64,000 bases of DNA from the NCBI GenBank assembly GCA_910578345.1, contig CAJTRA010000002.1, forward strand, positions 276,681 through 340,680, read 5' to 3'. The first letter of the stretch is position 1. The number at the start of each line of letters is the position of its first letter. Both the position numbers and the translations under genes were made by a program. Below, in pieces: positions 26,607 through 35,574 of the stretch. A model generated the notes under the pieces. The model did no database searches, was not told where the DNA came from, and worked only from the letters and a program-made list of their open reading frames with translations. This stretch comes from an uncultured Lachnospiraceae bacterium (GTDB taxonomy: Bacteria > Bacillota > Clostridia > Lachnospirales > Lachnospiraceae).

Positions 26607-27929
26607 CTAAAGCGTCAAAATACGCAACAGTTCTTCCTTCGTATTGCGCTCAGGATCTTCCAGCACAATTTCAAGTAATTGATTCAAGATCCGGCCAATC
26701 TCTTTGCCGGGCGGTATCCCAAGGGCAATGAGATCTGTCCCCGTAACTGCCAGATCCTTTAAGTTCATGCACTCATGTTTCTGGCAGATCTCTTCGTAGA
26801 GCACCTGTATGTATGACAGTTTTTCGAGTTTTTCCTTCCGCAGATAGTCACTCTGCGCCAAAATATCCGCTCTTTTTACAGAAAACAGCATTCTGAAAAT
26901 ATCTTCTCCTGTGCGGTTGACCGCTCTTCTGACAGCCCCCGGAGAGACTCCCACCTCCTGGTCATGAAATCGCACGATCTTTGTTACTTTTCGGATCGTG
27001 TCGTTATCAAATTTCAAGCGGCGCAGGATCTGCATCGTCATCTGTTCTCCCACTTCCGCATGTCTCTTATTGTGTGTGATACCCTCCGCATCGACCGTCA
27101 AGGTCTGTGGCTTTCCGATATCATGAAAAAGCATCCCCAGCCGCAGTATCTTATCCGGCTCTACCTGCATCATAGAGTGCAGAATATGCTCGCCCACATG
27201 ATAGCAATGATGTGGATTGTTCTGTTTTGTCTCCATACAGAGATCAAATTCCGGGAAAAACTGTGCCGTGATCCCTGTCTCATATGCAGTCCGCAGATAA
27301 TCTGGATGGTCTGAGACGACAAGCTTCACCAGTTCCGCCTGAATTCTTTCCGCACTGATCCGTCGGAGACTGGGCGACAATTCCTGAATCGCTTTCTTCG
27401 TGTCACGTTCAATCTGATAACCAAGCTGCGCAGAGAAACGGACCGCCCGCAGCATACGCAGCGCATCTTCTGTAAAGCGCTCCCGCGCCTCACCGACACA
27501 GCGGATCATTCCCCGATCAATGTCCTGTAATCCGCCATACAGATCCACCAGCCCCGTCTGTTCATTATATGCCATCGCATTGATCGTAAAATCACGTCGT
27601 TTCAAATCCTCTTCCAGATCTGCGGTAAACGTCACTTCCTTAGGGTGTCTTCCATCCTCATACTCCCCGTCAATACGGTAAGTCGTCACTTCAAACCCTT
27701 CCCGATCCATCATAACCGTCACGGTGCCGTGTTTGATGCCGGTATCGATCGTCCTGGAAAAAAGCTGCTTTATCTTCTCCGGTTTCGCAGACGTAGTAAT
27801 ATCCCAGTCATTAGGAATTCTGCCCAAAACGGAATCCCGGATACAGCCACCCACAGCATACGCCTCACAGCCTGCTGCCATCAGCGTTTCTATGATCTTA
27901 TGCACTTTCTCAGGCAGCCGTATCTCCAT
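26607..27929 (-). CDS. cca: CCA-adding tRNA nucleotidyltransferase with HD domain
   Basis: A 440-residue class II enzyme that builds or repairs the 3' CCA of tRNAs. The head has GGCIRD (27-32) and DWD (41-43), followed by RRDFTINAMAYN and the neck; an HD phosphohydrolase-like domain with LFHDIGKP is at about 250. The ATG at 27929 (MEIRLPEKV) follows GAAAGGAA and matches family N-termini; the frame extends 33 codons upstream into the neighbouring small gene. The one tRNA gene in the window does not encode CCA, consistent with need for this enzyme. Confidence 0.96.
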   Translation of the reverse strand: MEIRLPEKVHKIIETLMAAGCEAYAVGGCIRDSVLGRIPNDWDITTSAKPEKIKQLFSRTIDTGIKHGTVTVMMDREGFEVTTYRIDGEYEDGRHPKEVTFTADLEEDLKRRDFTINAMAYNEQTGLVDLYGGLQDIDRGMIRCVGEARERFTEDALRMLRAVRFSAQLGYQIERDTKKAIQELSPSLRRISAERIQAELVKLVVSDHPDYLRTAYETGITAQFFPEFDLCMETKQNNPHHCYHVGEHILHSMMQVEPDKILRLGMLFHDIGKPQTLTVDAEGITHNKRHAEVGEQMTMQILRRLKFDNDTIRKVTKIVRFHDQEVGVSPGAVRRAVNRTGEDIFRMLFSVKRADILAQSDYLRKEKLEKLSYIQVLYEEICQKHECMNLKDLAVTGTDLIALGIPPGKEIGRILNQLLEIVLEDPERNTKEELLRILTL

Positions 27930-27963
27930 CGATTCCTTTCCTCTTTTCCAATTTCTAAAACCT

Positions 27964-28203
27964 CTAGCCGATACTCGGTCCTTTAAAGATTTCATTGACA
28001 TTTTCAAGATGAAGATCTGGTTCCTCATCCTCTCCTGCCAAAGAATTGACCAATCGTTCTATCTCTTTCTTTGACATCACACTGCGGTTTCGTTCAATAA
28101 ATTCTTCTTTCTCGTCATCCGACATATCTACAAACCGATCCATTGCCGCGCGGTTTGTCGTCAACGCCAAGCCCAAATCCAAGGGTAAATTATTATAATC
28201 CAT
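27964..28203 (-). CDS. Small acidic hypothetical protein
   Basis: A 79-residue, acidic, mostly helical protein with no membrane segment or metal motif; starts MDYNNLPLDLGLAL and contains MSDDEKEEFIERNR. The start follows a strong AGGAGG site. It ends 34 bases before cca and is probably co-transcribed. I do not recognise a function; its order, length and coding pattern support a real gene. Confidence 0.7.
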   Translation of the reverse strand: MDYNNLPLDLGLALTTNRAAMDRFVDMSDDEKEEFIERNRSVMSKKEIERLVNSLAGEDEEPDLHLENVNEIFKGPSIG

Positions 28204-28522
28204 TTTTCATCCTCCTGTCACATAAACAGCCTGTTAATTCCATGTTACTGATGCATCATTCATGCATAGAATGTGAAAGAGACCTGAAAAATATACTTTT
28301 AAAATTTAATTTTGTACTTTATGGCATTTTCTATCTGGTAGCTTACGATCCTGGTAAGAACCAGAAGCAGAAATTGATTCTCTTGTTTACTATCAGTATA
28401 TCCGGAAATGGAAATAGAAACAATCCTGTTTTTTCATTCTCGACCATCAAACCATCGCCTGTCTGACAAAACAAGGGCGGGGATCCGCAACGATCCCCGC
28501 CCTAAAAGGATCCATTCTGTAT
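28204..28522. other. Non-coding, A/T-rich interval
   Basis: About 320 bases between the small acidic protein and GH127. Apart from the GH127 terminator at 28475-28502 and the ribosome-binding site of the small gene, I see no gene, structured RNA or clear promoter. A promoter for the small gene and cca presumably lies in 28240-28330. Confidence 0.5.
28475..28502 (-). terminator. Terminator after the GH127 gene
   Basis: GGGCGGGGATC and GATCCCCGCCC form a perfect 11-bp stem with a 6-base loop; on the minus strand it is followed by TTGTTTTGT, 20 bases after the stop codon. Confidence 0.88.
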
Positions 28523-30457
28523 TTATTTCTTCTCCGGCATCCAGACTCTCATCTGGTTCAATCCACGATTCCCCCATGCATAGTAGGGAATCAGAGTGAT
28601 CCGGCATTCTTCCTCGGCCGGCGCCTCATAGCTATAGAGCGCATCATTAACTGTCTCCCGATATCCTTCCGCATAAATCTCCTGTATACCAAACAGCTTA
28701 TCCGGCAGGAATTCGCTGACCGTAACGGCACCATCCTTTTTCAGGGAAAGAGACAGGACATCGTCGGCATTATCCACGCCCTCCGCACAGTAAATCAACG
28801 GTCCACGCTGAATGGCTGCCTTTCCGGTATTCGCAGAAACTTTATTACATGTATATACTTTCCGGACAGGCATACTCAGTTCGACGGTCAACACATCGCT
28901 TGCACTGAAGTCTCTGTTTAAGAATGCATATCCGCTCTCTTCCATCTCGTAAGATACGGGTTTACCATTCAGGCAGATTACCGTATCCACGCTCCACGCC
29001 GGGATGCGGATAGCCAGAGGAACCGACATGGTCTCTCCTTCCGGCGCAAACCGGTATGTAATCTTATTATCATACGGATATGCCGTCTCCAGAGTGATCT
29101 TGCCGCCGAAAACATCTCCCAGATCAAGTGTTCCACCAATAAACAGATTCGAGAACAGCTTACCAGGCAGCAAATGCCATGCATACTCAGCCACAGAAGA
29201 CAACAGTCTTGCAACATTGGGCGGACAGCATGCACAGGCAAACCATTTCGGACGCACCGGCAATGCATGTTTATGTGTCTGTGCCTCCCCGGAAATGCCC
29301 GGAAGCGCCTCAAGCGGATTCACATAGAAGAACCTGGTTCCATCCAACTGCATTCCCGCCAGAACACAATTATACAGAGCACGCTCCATCTCGTCTACAT
29401 ACTTTCGGTCTCTCTCAAGATAAAGCATCTTATTTGCAAAAAAGATCAATCCGATCGCCGCACATGTCTCCGCATATGCCGTGTCATTCGGCAGATGATA
29501 GTCCTTCGTGAAAGCTTCTCCTTCATAAGCAGAACCAATCGCACCCGTCACATACATTCTACTCTGCGTGATATTGTTCCAGAGCGTTTTGCACGCATCT
29601 GTCAGCGTAGTATCTCCCGTCTCCATAGCAGCGTCTGCCATACCGGTATAGAGATAGACTGCCCTCACTGCATGTCCCACTGCTTTCTTCTGCATTCTGA
29701 CGGGTTCCATGCACTGGTTGTATTCTTTGTCGTCAGCATTGCTGCCCCATACCGACCAGCTGTTTCTTCCCTTTTCCTTCTTATAATATTCGCTGTCAAC
29801 CCCTCTTACATTGATAAAATGAAGCGCCAGCTCTTTGTATTTCTCTTCTTTCGTGCAGCGGAACAGACGCATCAGCGCCAGCTCGATCTCCGGATGGCCA
29901 GGATAGCCCTCCGCTCCCTCCTCGATAAAATGTCTGTAGATATGATCCGCCATGCCGCACATGATCTCCAGAAGTCTGCTCTTGCCTGTACACTCCGCAT
30001 AGGCAACCGCCGCCTCGATCATATGGCCTGCACAGTATAATTCATGTGCCTCATGAAGATTCGTCCATCTCTTGTATGGCTCCTTCACCGTGAAATATGT
30101 ATTCAGATAGCCATCCTCATGCTGTGCGATGCCGATCAGTTCTATGATCTCGTCGCACCGTTTCTCTAATTCCGGATCCGGATTCTGCGCCAGAGAATAC
30201 GCCGCGCCCTCTAACCATTTCGCCACATCACTGTCCTGGAAGACCATGCCGTAGAATTCACCGTCACACTGACCAGTGCGCAGTTTCTCTGCCGCCATAC
30301 GGAAGTTCTCGATGCAATGGCTTTTCTCTGCACCCTCGATCCTGTCATTGAGTGCATTTTCCTGATAAGGAAGGACGACATCCTTCACCAGTTTTTCATA
30401 TCTGCCCCAAAATCCATCCGTTACCTCAAACTTTTTTACTAACTTTAAATCACCCAT
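28523..30457 (-). CDS. GH127 beta-L-arabinofuranosidase
   Basis: A 644-residue protein of the former DUF1680 family, (alpha/alpha)6 barrel plus C-terminal beta domains, without signal peptide. The zinc-cysteine active site is complete: Glu330 and Cys332 in YAETCA, and Cys410 and Cys411 in ACACCPPN, matching the Glu338, Cys340, Cys417 and Cys418 set described for Bifidobacterium HypBA1, where the first of the cysteine pair is the nucleophile. It releases beta-L-arabinofuranose from plant glycans inside the cell. An AraC regulator lies directly upstream, and araB and araM lie 25 kb away. Confidence 0.93.
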   Translation of the reverse strand: MGDLKLVKKFEVTDGFWGRYEKLVKDVVLPYQENALNDRIEGAEKSHCIENFRMAAEKLRTGQCDGEFYGMVFQDSDVAKWLEGAAYSLAQNPDPELEKRCDEIIELIGIAQHEDGYLNTYFTVKEPYKRWTNLHEAHELYCAGHMIEAAVAYAECTGKSRLLEIMCGMADHIYRHFIEEGAEGYPGHPEIELALMRLFRCTKEEKYKELALHFINVRGVDSEYYKKEKGRNSWSVWGSNADDKEYNQCMEPVRMQKKAVGHAVRAVYLYTGMADAAMETGDTTLTDACKTLWNNITQSRMYVTGAIGSAYEGEAFTKDYHLPNDTAYAETCAAIGLIFFANKMLYLERDRKYVDEMERALYNCVLAGMQLDGTRFFYVNPLEALPGISGEAQTHKHALPVRPKWFACACCPPNVARLLSSVAEYAWHLLPGKLFSNLFIGGTLDLGDVFGGKITLETAYPYDNKITYRFAPEGETMSVPLAIRIPAWSVDTVICLNGKPVSYEMEESGYAFLNRDFSASDVLTVELSMPVRKVYTCNKVSANTGKAAIQRGPLIYCAEGVDNADDVLSLSLKKDGAVTVSEFLPDKLFGIQEIYAEGYRETVNDALYSYEAPAEEECRITLIPYYAWGNRGLNQMRVWMPEKK

Positions 30458-30616
30458 TTACCAATCCTCCATCTTGTCTGCCACCGCATCTTTTGGCCGT
30501 CAAATATGCGGCCATATAGACGTCTTACAACTGATAATATGTATTATAGTCTTATAATAATGTTTATAAAATGGATATTTTTCCTTATTATTTGTATTTT
30601 TTTCTTATAACATCCA

Positions 30617-31474
30617 TCAAATTCCCGGCACATATGTTTTCCGGTAATCCCGCGGCGCACACCCCTTCTCCCGGTGGAAGATCTTGCTGAAATAGAAGAC
30701 ATCCGAAAACCCTGTCATTTGCGCGATCTCCGCAATAGGCAGATCCGTTTCTGTCAAAAGCTGTTCCGCCTTGTGAAGACGCAGAAGCGACTGGTATTCC
30801 TTGATCGTCTTCCCAACCGCTTTCTTAAACAGCGTACCGGCATATTTATAGGATAATCCACAGCTCTGCTCGATCTGCTGCGCTGTAAATCCATCCGCAT
30901 AATGCATTCTGATATATTCCTGGATCTGTCTGACATAACTGTTTTCAGAAGTGCTTTCCTGCGTATTCTGGGCACAAGTCAGAAAAATCTGCCACAAATT
31001 GACGGAAGCCTGCGGAATGTTGCCATGTACGTGCGCATCCAAAAGCTTCTCAAAGTCTCTTCTGACACGGCTTGTTCCAGAACAGTCTGTCAGCTTGGGC
31101 AGTGTAAGATATCTCTCATTCGCTGTCCTGTCGAGGCAGACTTTCTTCTCATAATAGATATCTCTGGGAAGTTCTGTCATATGCTCCTGAGGCCCCGGAC
31201 AGTAAAAATGTGCATAATACCAGGCAGAGCCTTGCTCAAAAGGTTTCTCTCCCCAGCAATGCACACCACTCTTCAAAAAGAACAACTGCTGCGGCATGAT
31301 CCGATACAAAATGCCGTCTTCAATGATCTCCATGGAACCCTGTAACAGATAAATCGCCACATGAAAAGGCGCCGTTCTATCTGCATGAAACATAGTCCCC
31401 AGATTAATACTGTAAGCCGCCTCACATATAAAAGGCATTGCATTACAGGGAATTCTGAGCAGATGTTTCTCCAT
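30617..31474 (-). CDS. AraC family transcriptional regulator
   Basis: A 285-residue regulator with an N-terminal cupin-like sensing part (about 1-110, including IMPQQLFFLKSGVHCW) and two C-terminal helix-turn-helix motifs (about 190-280), ending with the family pattern IAQMTGFSDVFYFSKIF and GCAPRDYRK. It lies 159 bases upstream of GH127 on the same strand, so it probably activates the GH127 gene in response to a sugar. The GH127 upstream region contains a TATAAT near 30525 without a good -35 box, which fits an activator-dependent promoter. Confidence 0.93.
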   Translation of the reverse strand: MEKHLLRIPCNAMPFICEAAYSINLGTMFHADRTAPFHVAIYLLQGSMEIIEDGILYRIMPQQLFFLKSGVHCWGEKPFEQGSAWYYAHFYCPGPQEHMTELPRDIYYEKKVCLDRTANERYLTLPKLTDCSGTSRVRRDFEKLLDAHVHGNIPQASVNLWQIFLTCAQNTQESTSENSYVRQIQEYIRMHYADGFTAQQIEQSCGLSYKYAGTLFKKAVGKTIKEYQSLLRLHKAEQLLTETDLPIAEIAQMTGFSDVFYFSKIFHREKGCAPRDYRKTYVPGI

Positions 31475-31573
31475 TGCTCCCTCTACTCCTCCCTCTTACT
31501 CCAGGCGCGGACCGTCTGGCAATAACATCCTTCTGATCCGCTATGATCACAGAACAATACGGGAAACTTTCCG

Positions 31574-32758
31574 TCATACTCCCCGTGCCATACAATAAAT
31601 ATTCAGCATATCCCTCTCGTACAGCTTCCTTGCCGATCCCTTACAGCCGCCTGCCGCCAGACTGCACATATGTGCCATTGCTTTCATCTGTTCTTCTGTC
31701 GGCTCGATTCCCAGTTCCTTCATGTTTGTCGGCATACCAATCTGCCGATAGAAATCTTCCATCGCCTCAATTCCCTTTAATGCAATTTCTTCCTCACTGC
31801 CCTCTTCCAAAATTCCCATCACATTTCTGGCAAAACGGCAAAATCTTGGAAGACAATCCTTCAACACATATCTTGCCCAGCTTCCCCATACCGCAGCCAG
31901 CCCCGCTCCATGCGCCACATCAAACATTCCTCCGATCTCATGTTCCAGTCCATGGGATACAAAATCCCCACCGTCATTGCCACAACCCGTCAGGCCATTA
32001 TGGGAAAGGCTGCTGGCCCACATGATTTCTGCTCTTGCCGCATAATTATGCGGATCATCTTTAAGGATCAACGCATGATTGATCACTGTACGCATCAAAG
32101 CTTCCGCTATGGCATCTGTCAGCTCCATATTGCCGCCATTCGTAAAGTAACGCTCCATCGTATGCATCAAAATATCCGTACACCCGCAGGCGGTCTGGTA
32201 ATCTGACAACGTCATGGTCAGTTCCGGGTTCATAACCGCAAAGACAGGTCTGCAGATATCATTATTATAGCCTCTTTTGACCATGCCCTCCTCTTTCGTA
32301 ATGACGCTGCTATTGCTCATCTCGCTGCCTGCCGCCGCAATCGTAAGCACAACGCCAATTGGCATACAGGCCGCCGCCTGCCTCGTATGCTCATAGAAAT
32401 CCCAGACATCTCCTTCATTCATCAGACCATATCCGATCGCCTTACAGGAATCGACTACGCTCCCGCCGCCGACCGCAAGCAGAAAATCAACCTTTTCCTT
32501 TCTGCACAGCGCAATTCCCTCATAGACAAGCGATAACCTTGGATTGGGAACAACACCGCCCAATTCTACATGTGCAACCCCTTCCTGGTCTAATAGTGTC
32601 CTGATCTGTGCAAGCAGACCGGAACGCTCTGCACTTCCGCCGCCATAATGGATAAGTACCTTACTACAGCGAGTCTCTTTGACGAGCTTCCCGATCTGTT
32701 GCTGTGTATCTTTGCCAAAGACGATCTTCGTCGGCGTATAATAATTAAAATTAAACAT
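31574..32758 (-). CDS. Iron-containing alcohol dehydrogenase
   Basis: A 394-residue group III (Fe-dependent) dehydrogenase starting with FNYYTPTKIVFGKDT, then GGGSVVDSCKAIG (NAD(P)-binding) and metal-ligand helices around HGLEHEIGGMFDVAHGAGLA. This branch resembles BdhA-type butanol dehydrogenases; it reduces aldehydes or oxidises alcohols. Two adjacent ATG codons are possible starts (32761 and 32758); the second is better spaced from GAGAGG. It follows the O-acetyltransferase by 19 bases and is probably co-transcribed with it. Confidence 0.93.
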   Translation of the reverse strand: MFNFNYYTPTKIVFGKDTQQQIGKLVKETRCSKVLIHYGGGSAERSGLLAQIRTLLDQEGVAHVELGGVVPNPRLSLVYEGIALCRKEKVDFLLAVGGGSVVDSCKAIGYGLMNEGDVWDFYEHTRQAAACMPIGVVLTIAAAGSEMSNSSVITKEEGMVKRGYNNDICRPVFAVMNPELTMTLSDYQTACGCTDILMHTMERYFTNGGNMELTDAIAEALMRTVINHALILKDDPHNYAARAEIMWASSLSHNGLTGCGNDGGDFVSHGLEHEIGGMFDVAHGAGLAAVWGSWARYVLKDCLPRFCRFARNVMGILEEGSEEEIALKGIEAMEDFYRQIGMPTNMKELGIEPTEEQMKAMAHMCSLAAGGCKGSARKLYERDMLNIYCMARGV

Positions 32759-32777
32759 CATCCATGCCTCTCTTTCC

Positions 32778-33398
32778 TTAGGAAACGTAGTTGTCAGACT
32801 TGTTATTACCTTTTCCTTCATTTGGACGCATCACCCGGCAGGGATTCCCATACGCTACTACATGATCAGGAATATCCTTTGTCACTACGCTGCCTGCACC
32901 GATCACTACATTGTCGCCGATCGTTACCCCTGGCATGATGATTACACCGCCCCCAATCCACACATTATTGCCGATTACAATCGGCGTTGTCTGCGTCTTA
33001 CAGAATGCAAAAGAACCGTCTTCTCTCGGCTCTCCGAACCGTTCTGCCGCATTCGTGGGATGAAACGCCGTATACATCTGTACATTTGGCGCGATTAGCG
33101 CATTGTCCCCGATGATGATCTTGTTGTCGTCCAAAAAAGTACAATTCATATTGACTTCACAATTATTTCCGAAATAAATATTATTGCCATAATCTACAAA
33201 GAAAGGCGCTGTGATCCACAGATTCTTCCCTCTGCCCCCTAACAGTTCTGTCAGAATACGATCTTTCTCCTGCGCATTTTCAGAATCTGTCCGGTTATAA
33301 TCCCGCATGAGATTCTTAGCCTTATGCCACTGCGTCAAAAGTTCCTCATCCCCACAATCATAAAGCTCCCCCGCCAACATTTTTTCTCTTTCTGTCAT
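32778..33398 (-). CDS. Sugar O-acetyltransferase (maltose/galactoside type)
   Basis: A 206-residue left-handed beta-helix acetyltransferase: Mac-type N-terminal helices (MTEREKMLAGELYDCGDEEL, with LAGELY), then hexapeptide repeats (about 60-190) with the catalytic His in YTAFHPT and a closing GAGSVVTKDIP. It transfers acetyl from acetyl-CoA to the 6-OH of sugars, possibly for detoxification. The ATG at 33398 follows AGAAAGGAAG; a longer frame lacks a site. Confidence 0.93.
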   Translation of the reverse strand: MTEREKMLAGELYDCGDEELLTQWHKAKNLMRDYNRTDSENAQEKDRILTELLGGRGKNLWITAPFFVDYGNNIYFGNNCEVNMNCTFLDDNKIIIGDNALIAPNVQMYTAFHPTNAAERFGEPREDGSFAFCKTQTTPIVIGNNVWIGGGVIIMPGVTIGDNVVIGAGSVVTKDIPDHVVAYGNPCRVMRPNEGKGNNKSDNYVS

Positions 33399-33470
33399 AG
33401 GTGTAAACTTCCTTTCTGCTAAATGTATTCCCTCTCTATCATCGAACACACTTTCCTATGATAGAAATAT

Positions 33471-33507
33471 ATCCGGCCATCCTGGATCGCTCCACGATAG
33501 GCCGGAT
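33471..33507 (-). terminator. Terminator after rubrerythrin
   Basis: ATCCGGCC and GGCCGGAT form an 8-bp stem; on the minus strand ATATTTCT follows. It is 34 bases after the rubrerythrin stop. Confidence 0.65.
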
Positions 33508-33540
33508 TCCCTGTACATCGATCTGACAATGTATCTCCGA

Positions 33541-34077
33541 TCAATAATTCTCTGCACAAACCTCAAAATAACTCTGCGGGTGATTACAGGTCGGACACAC
33601 TTCCGGCGCTTTCGTTCCTACTACGATATGGCCGCAATTTCGGCACTCCCATACTTTAACCTCACTCTTTGCAAATACCTGCGCCATCTCAATATTTTGC
33701 AGAAGCGCACGATATCGCTCTTCATGATGTTTCTCAATCGCACCTACCAGCCGGAACTTCTCCGCCAACTCGGAAAAACCTTCCTCCTCAGCCGTTTTCG
33801 CAAAGTTTTCATACATATCTGTCCACTCAAAATTCTCGCCATCCGCTGCCGCTGCCAGATTCGCCTTTGTATCACCAATTCCGCTCAGTTCCTTAAACCA
33901 CATCTTCGCATGTTCTTTCTCATTGTCTGCGGTCTTTAAGAATAAAGAGGAGATCTGCTCATATCCCTCCTTCTTCGCTACCGAAGCGAAATACGTATAC
34001 TTATTTCTTGCCTGTGACTCCCCTGCAAACGCTGCCTCAAGATTCTTCTCTGTCCGTGTTCCTGCATACTTACTCAT
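33541..34077 (-). CDS. rbr: Rubrerythrin
   Basis: A 178-residue protein: a four-helix ferritin-like diiron domain (EAAFAGESQAR near 18-28, NEKEHAKMW, then EGFSELAEKF and EKHHEERY) and a C-terminal rubredoxin domain with CRNCG and CPTCN. It reduces hydrogen peroxide in anaerobes using electrons from NADH via rubredoxin-type carriers. The ATG at 34077 (MSKYAGTRTEKN) matches family N-termini. It follows the rubredoxin-fused flavoprotein by 29 bases. Confidence 0.97.
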   Translation of the reverse strand: MSKYAGTRTEKNLEAAFAGESQARNKYTYFASVAKKEGYEQISSLFLKTADNEKEHAKMWFKELSGIGDTKANLAAAADGENFEWTDMYENFAKTAEEEGFSELAEKFRLVGAIEKHHEERYRALLQNIEMAQVFAKSEVKVWECRNCGHIVVGTKAPEVCPTCNHPQSYFEVCAENY

Positions 34078-34106
34078 GATTTCATTCTCCTTTTCTTTTG
34101 CTGCTG

Positions 34107-35513
34107 TTATGCGTGTATGATACTTGTATGTTCCGAGATTTCCCTGCTGATCGTACAAAGATCCTCTGTTGACAACGCATGGATATCCGCATGTCCGGTA
34201 ATTCTGCCGAAAGTTCTCAGCTCTTTTGCAGTACAGAGCAGATAATTAGCCACTCTCTGCGCCGCCGCCGCCTCATGCAACCGCTTTCTCAATTCCGGAT
34301 CCTGTGTCGCCATCCCTACCGGACACATGCCTGTCCCACAGATCCGGTACTGCTGACATGCCGCCGCAACCATAGCCGCCGACGCAATCGCCACGGCATC
34401 TGCTCCCATGGCGATCGCCTTGGCAAAATCCGATGAAACTCTCAAGCCTCCGGTGATCACCAGATCAATGTCCGCGTGCACACTGTCCAGATATTTCCTT
34501 GCCCGGTAAAGCGCATAGATCGTAGGAACGCTTGTAGAATCCCGTATGATCGCCGGAGACGCTCCGGTCGCCCCGCCTCTTCCATCGATCGTAATGAAAT
34601 CCGGTTCAGCAAAAACGCAATATTCCAGATCCTTCTCAATCCTGCCTGCCGCAATCTTGATCCCGATCGGCCTGCCGCCGCTGCAGTCCCGCAGGTTCTT
34701 CACCATTGTCCTTAAATCTTCCTTTGTATTGATACCGGGAAATTTGGAGGGACTGATCACATCCTGCCCCAGCGGTTTCTCACGGATCGCTGCAATCTCA
34801 GGCGTCACTTTGCTGCCTGGCAGATGACCGCCCATGCCTGGTTTCGTTCCCTGTCCGATCTTGATCTCTATGGCGTCGGAAGTCGTCAGGTTTTCTGTCG
34901 TCACACTGTATAAATTTGGAACATACTCAAAGATGTATTTGTGGGCCGCTGCCTTTTCCTCCGGCAGGATCCCTCCTTCGCCGCTGCACATTGCCGTGCC
35001 TGCCATGGCGCTTCCCTTCGCAAGCGCAATCTTCGTCTCTTTTGAAAGCGCCCCGAAAGACATATGTGAAATATACACCGGCATGTCAAGAACCATCGGC
35101 TTCTTCGCATGTCTGCCGATCACGGTCTTAAGGGATACCTCTGCATGTTCTTCTAACGGCGGCGGATTAAGCTGCGCTCCCAGCACAAGAATGTCATCCC
35201 AATTTGGCATCTGCATCTGGGTGCCCATCGCCTCAATCGCCGATTTTCCTGTGACGGCCATCTCGTGAATTTCCTTGAAATAACGGTAATTGCTGTCCGT
35301 CTTTCTCGTCTCTTTGGGATAACTCAGATCCAGACCTTCTCCGGAAACTGTTTCCGCCGTCATAGTGTCTGCCTGATCCTTTTTCTCTGCCGACAGGATC
35401 TCAAATTTCTCCACAGACTGTTTACACATGGGACATTCTTTCAATTCAGCAAAGGATTTCCCTTCTGCCTCTTCATCAAACACGTATCCACATACGCTGC
35501 ATTTGTACACCAT
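34107..35513 (-). CDS. Rubredoxin-fused glutamate synthase-domain FMN protein
   Basis: A 468-residue fusion. Residues 1-40 form a rubredoxin-like domain (Cys5, Cys8, Cys27, Cys30). Residues about 80-450 match the FMN/Fe-S half of glutamate synthase (GltB2): GEGGILPEE, GQGTKPGMGGHLPG, GIKIAAGRIEKDL and a Cys cluster in RICGTGMCPVG that could hold a 3Fe-4S centre. The glutaminase domain is absent, so it is not a full glutamate synthase. The start follows a GGGAGGG-type site. It sits directly upstream of rubrerythrin, suggesting a role in electron supply for peroxide reduction (inference). Confidence 0.9.
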   Translation of the reverse strand: MVYKCSVCGYVFDEEAEGKSFAELKECPMCKQSVEKFEILSAEKKDQADTMTAETVSGEGLDLSYPKETRKTDSNYRYFKEIHEMAVTGKSAIEAMGTQMQMPNWDDILVLGAQLNPPPLEEHAEVSLKTVIGRHAKKPMVLDMPVYISHMSFGALSKETKIALAKGSAMAGTAMCSGEGGILPEEKAAAHKYIFEYVPNLYSVTTENLTTSDAIEIKIGQGTKPGMGGHLPGSKVTPEIAAIREKPLGQDVISPSKFPGINTKEDLRTMVKNLRDCSGGRPIGIKIAAGRIEKDLEYCVFAEPDFITIDGRGGATGASPAIIRDSTSVPTIYALYRARKYLDSVHADIDLVITGGLRVSSDFAKAIAMGADAVAIASAAMVAAACQQYRICGTGMCPVGMATQDPELRKRLHEAAAAQRVANYLLCTAKELRTFGRITGHADIHALSTEDLCTISREISEHTSIIHA

Positions 35514-35574
35514 AACAATACCCTCCCATCATTTGTTCTGCATTTCCTGCTTCTGACATTCTGAACAGAAATGT

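Noticed and set aside
29174..30040. Plus-strand open frame of 288 codons
   Set aside because: It is the antisense of the GH127 gene, which has a complete active site.
30499..30512. 14-base identity TCAAATATGCGGCC with the stretch near 62642
   Set aside because: Several matches of this length are expected by chance in 64 kb, and the flanks differ.
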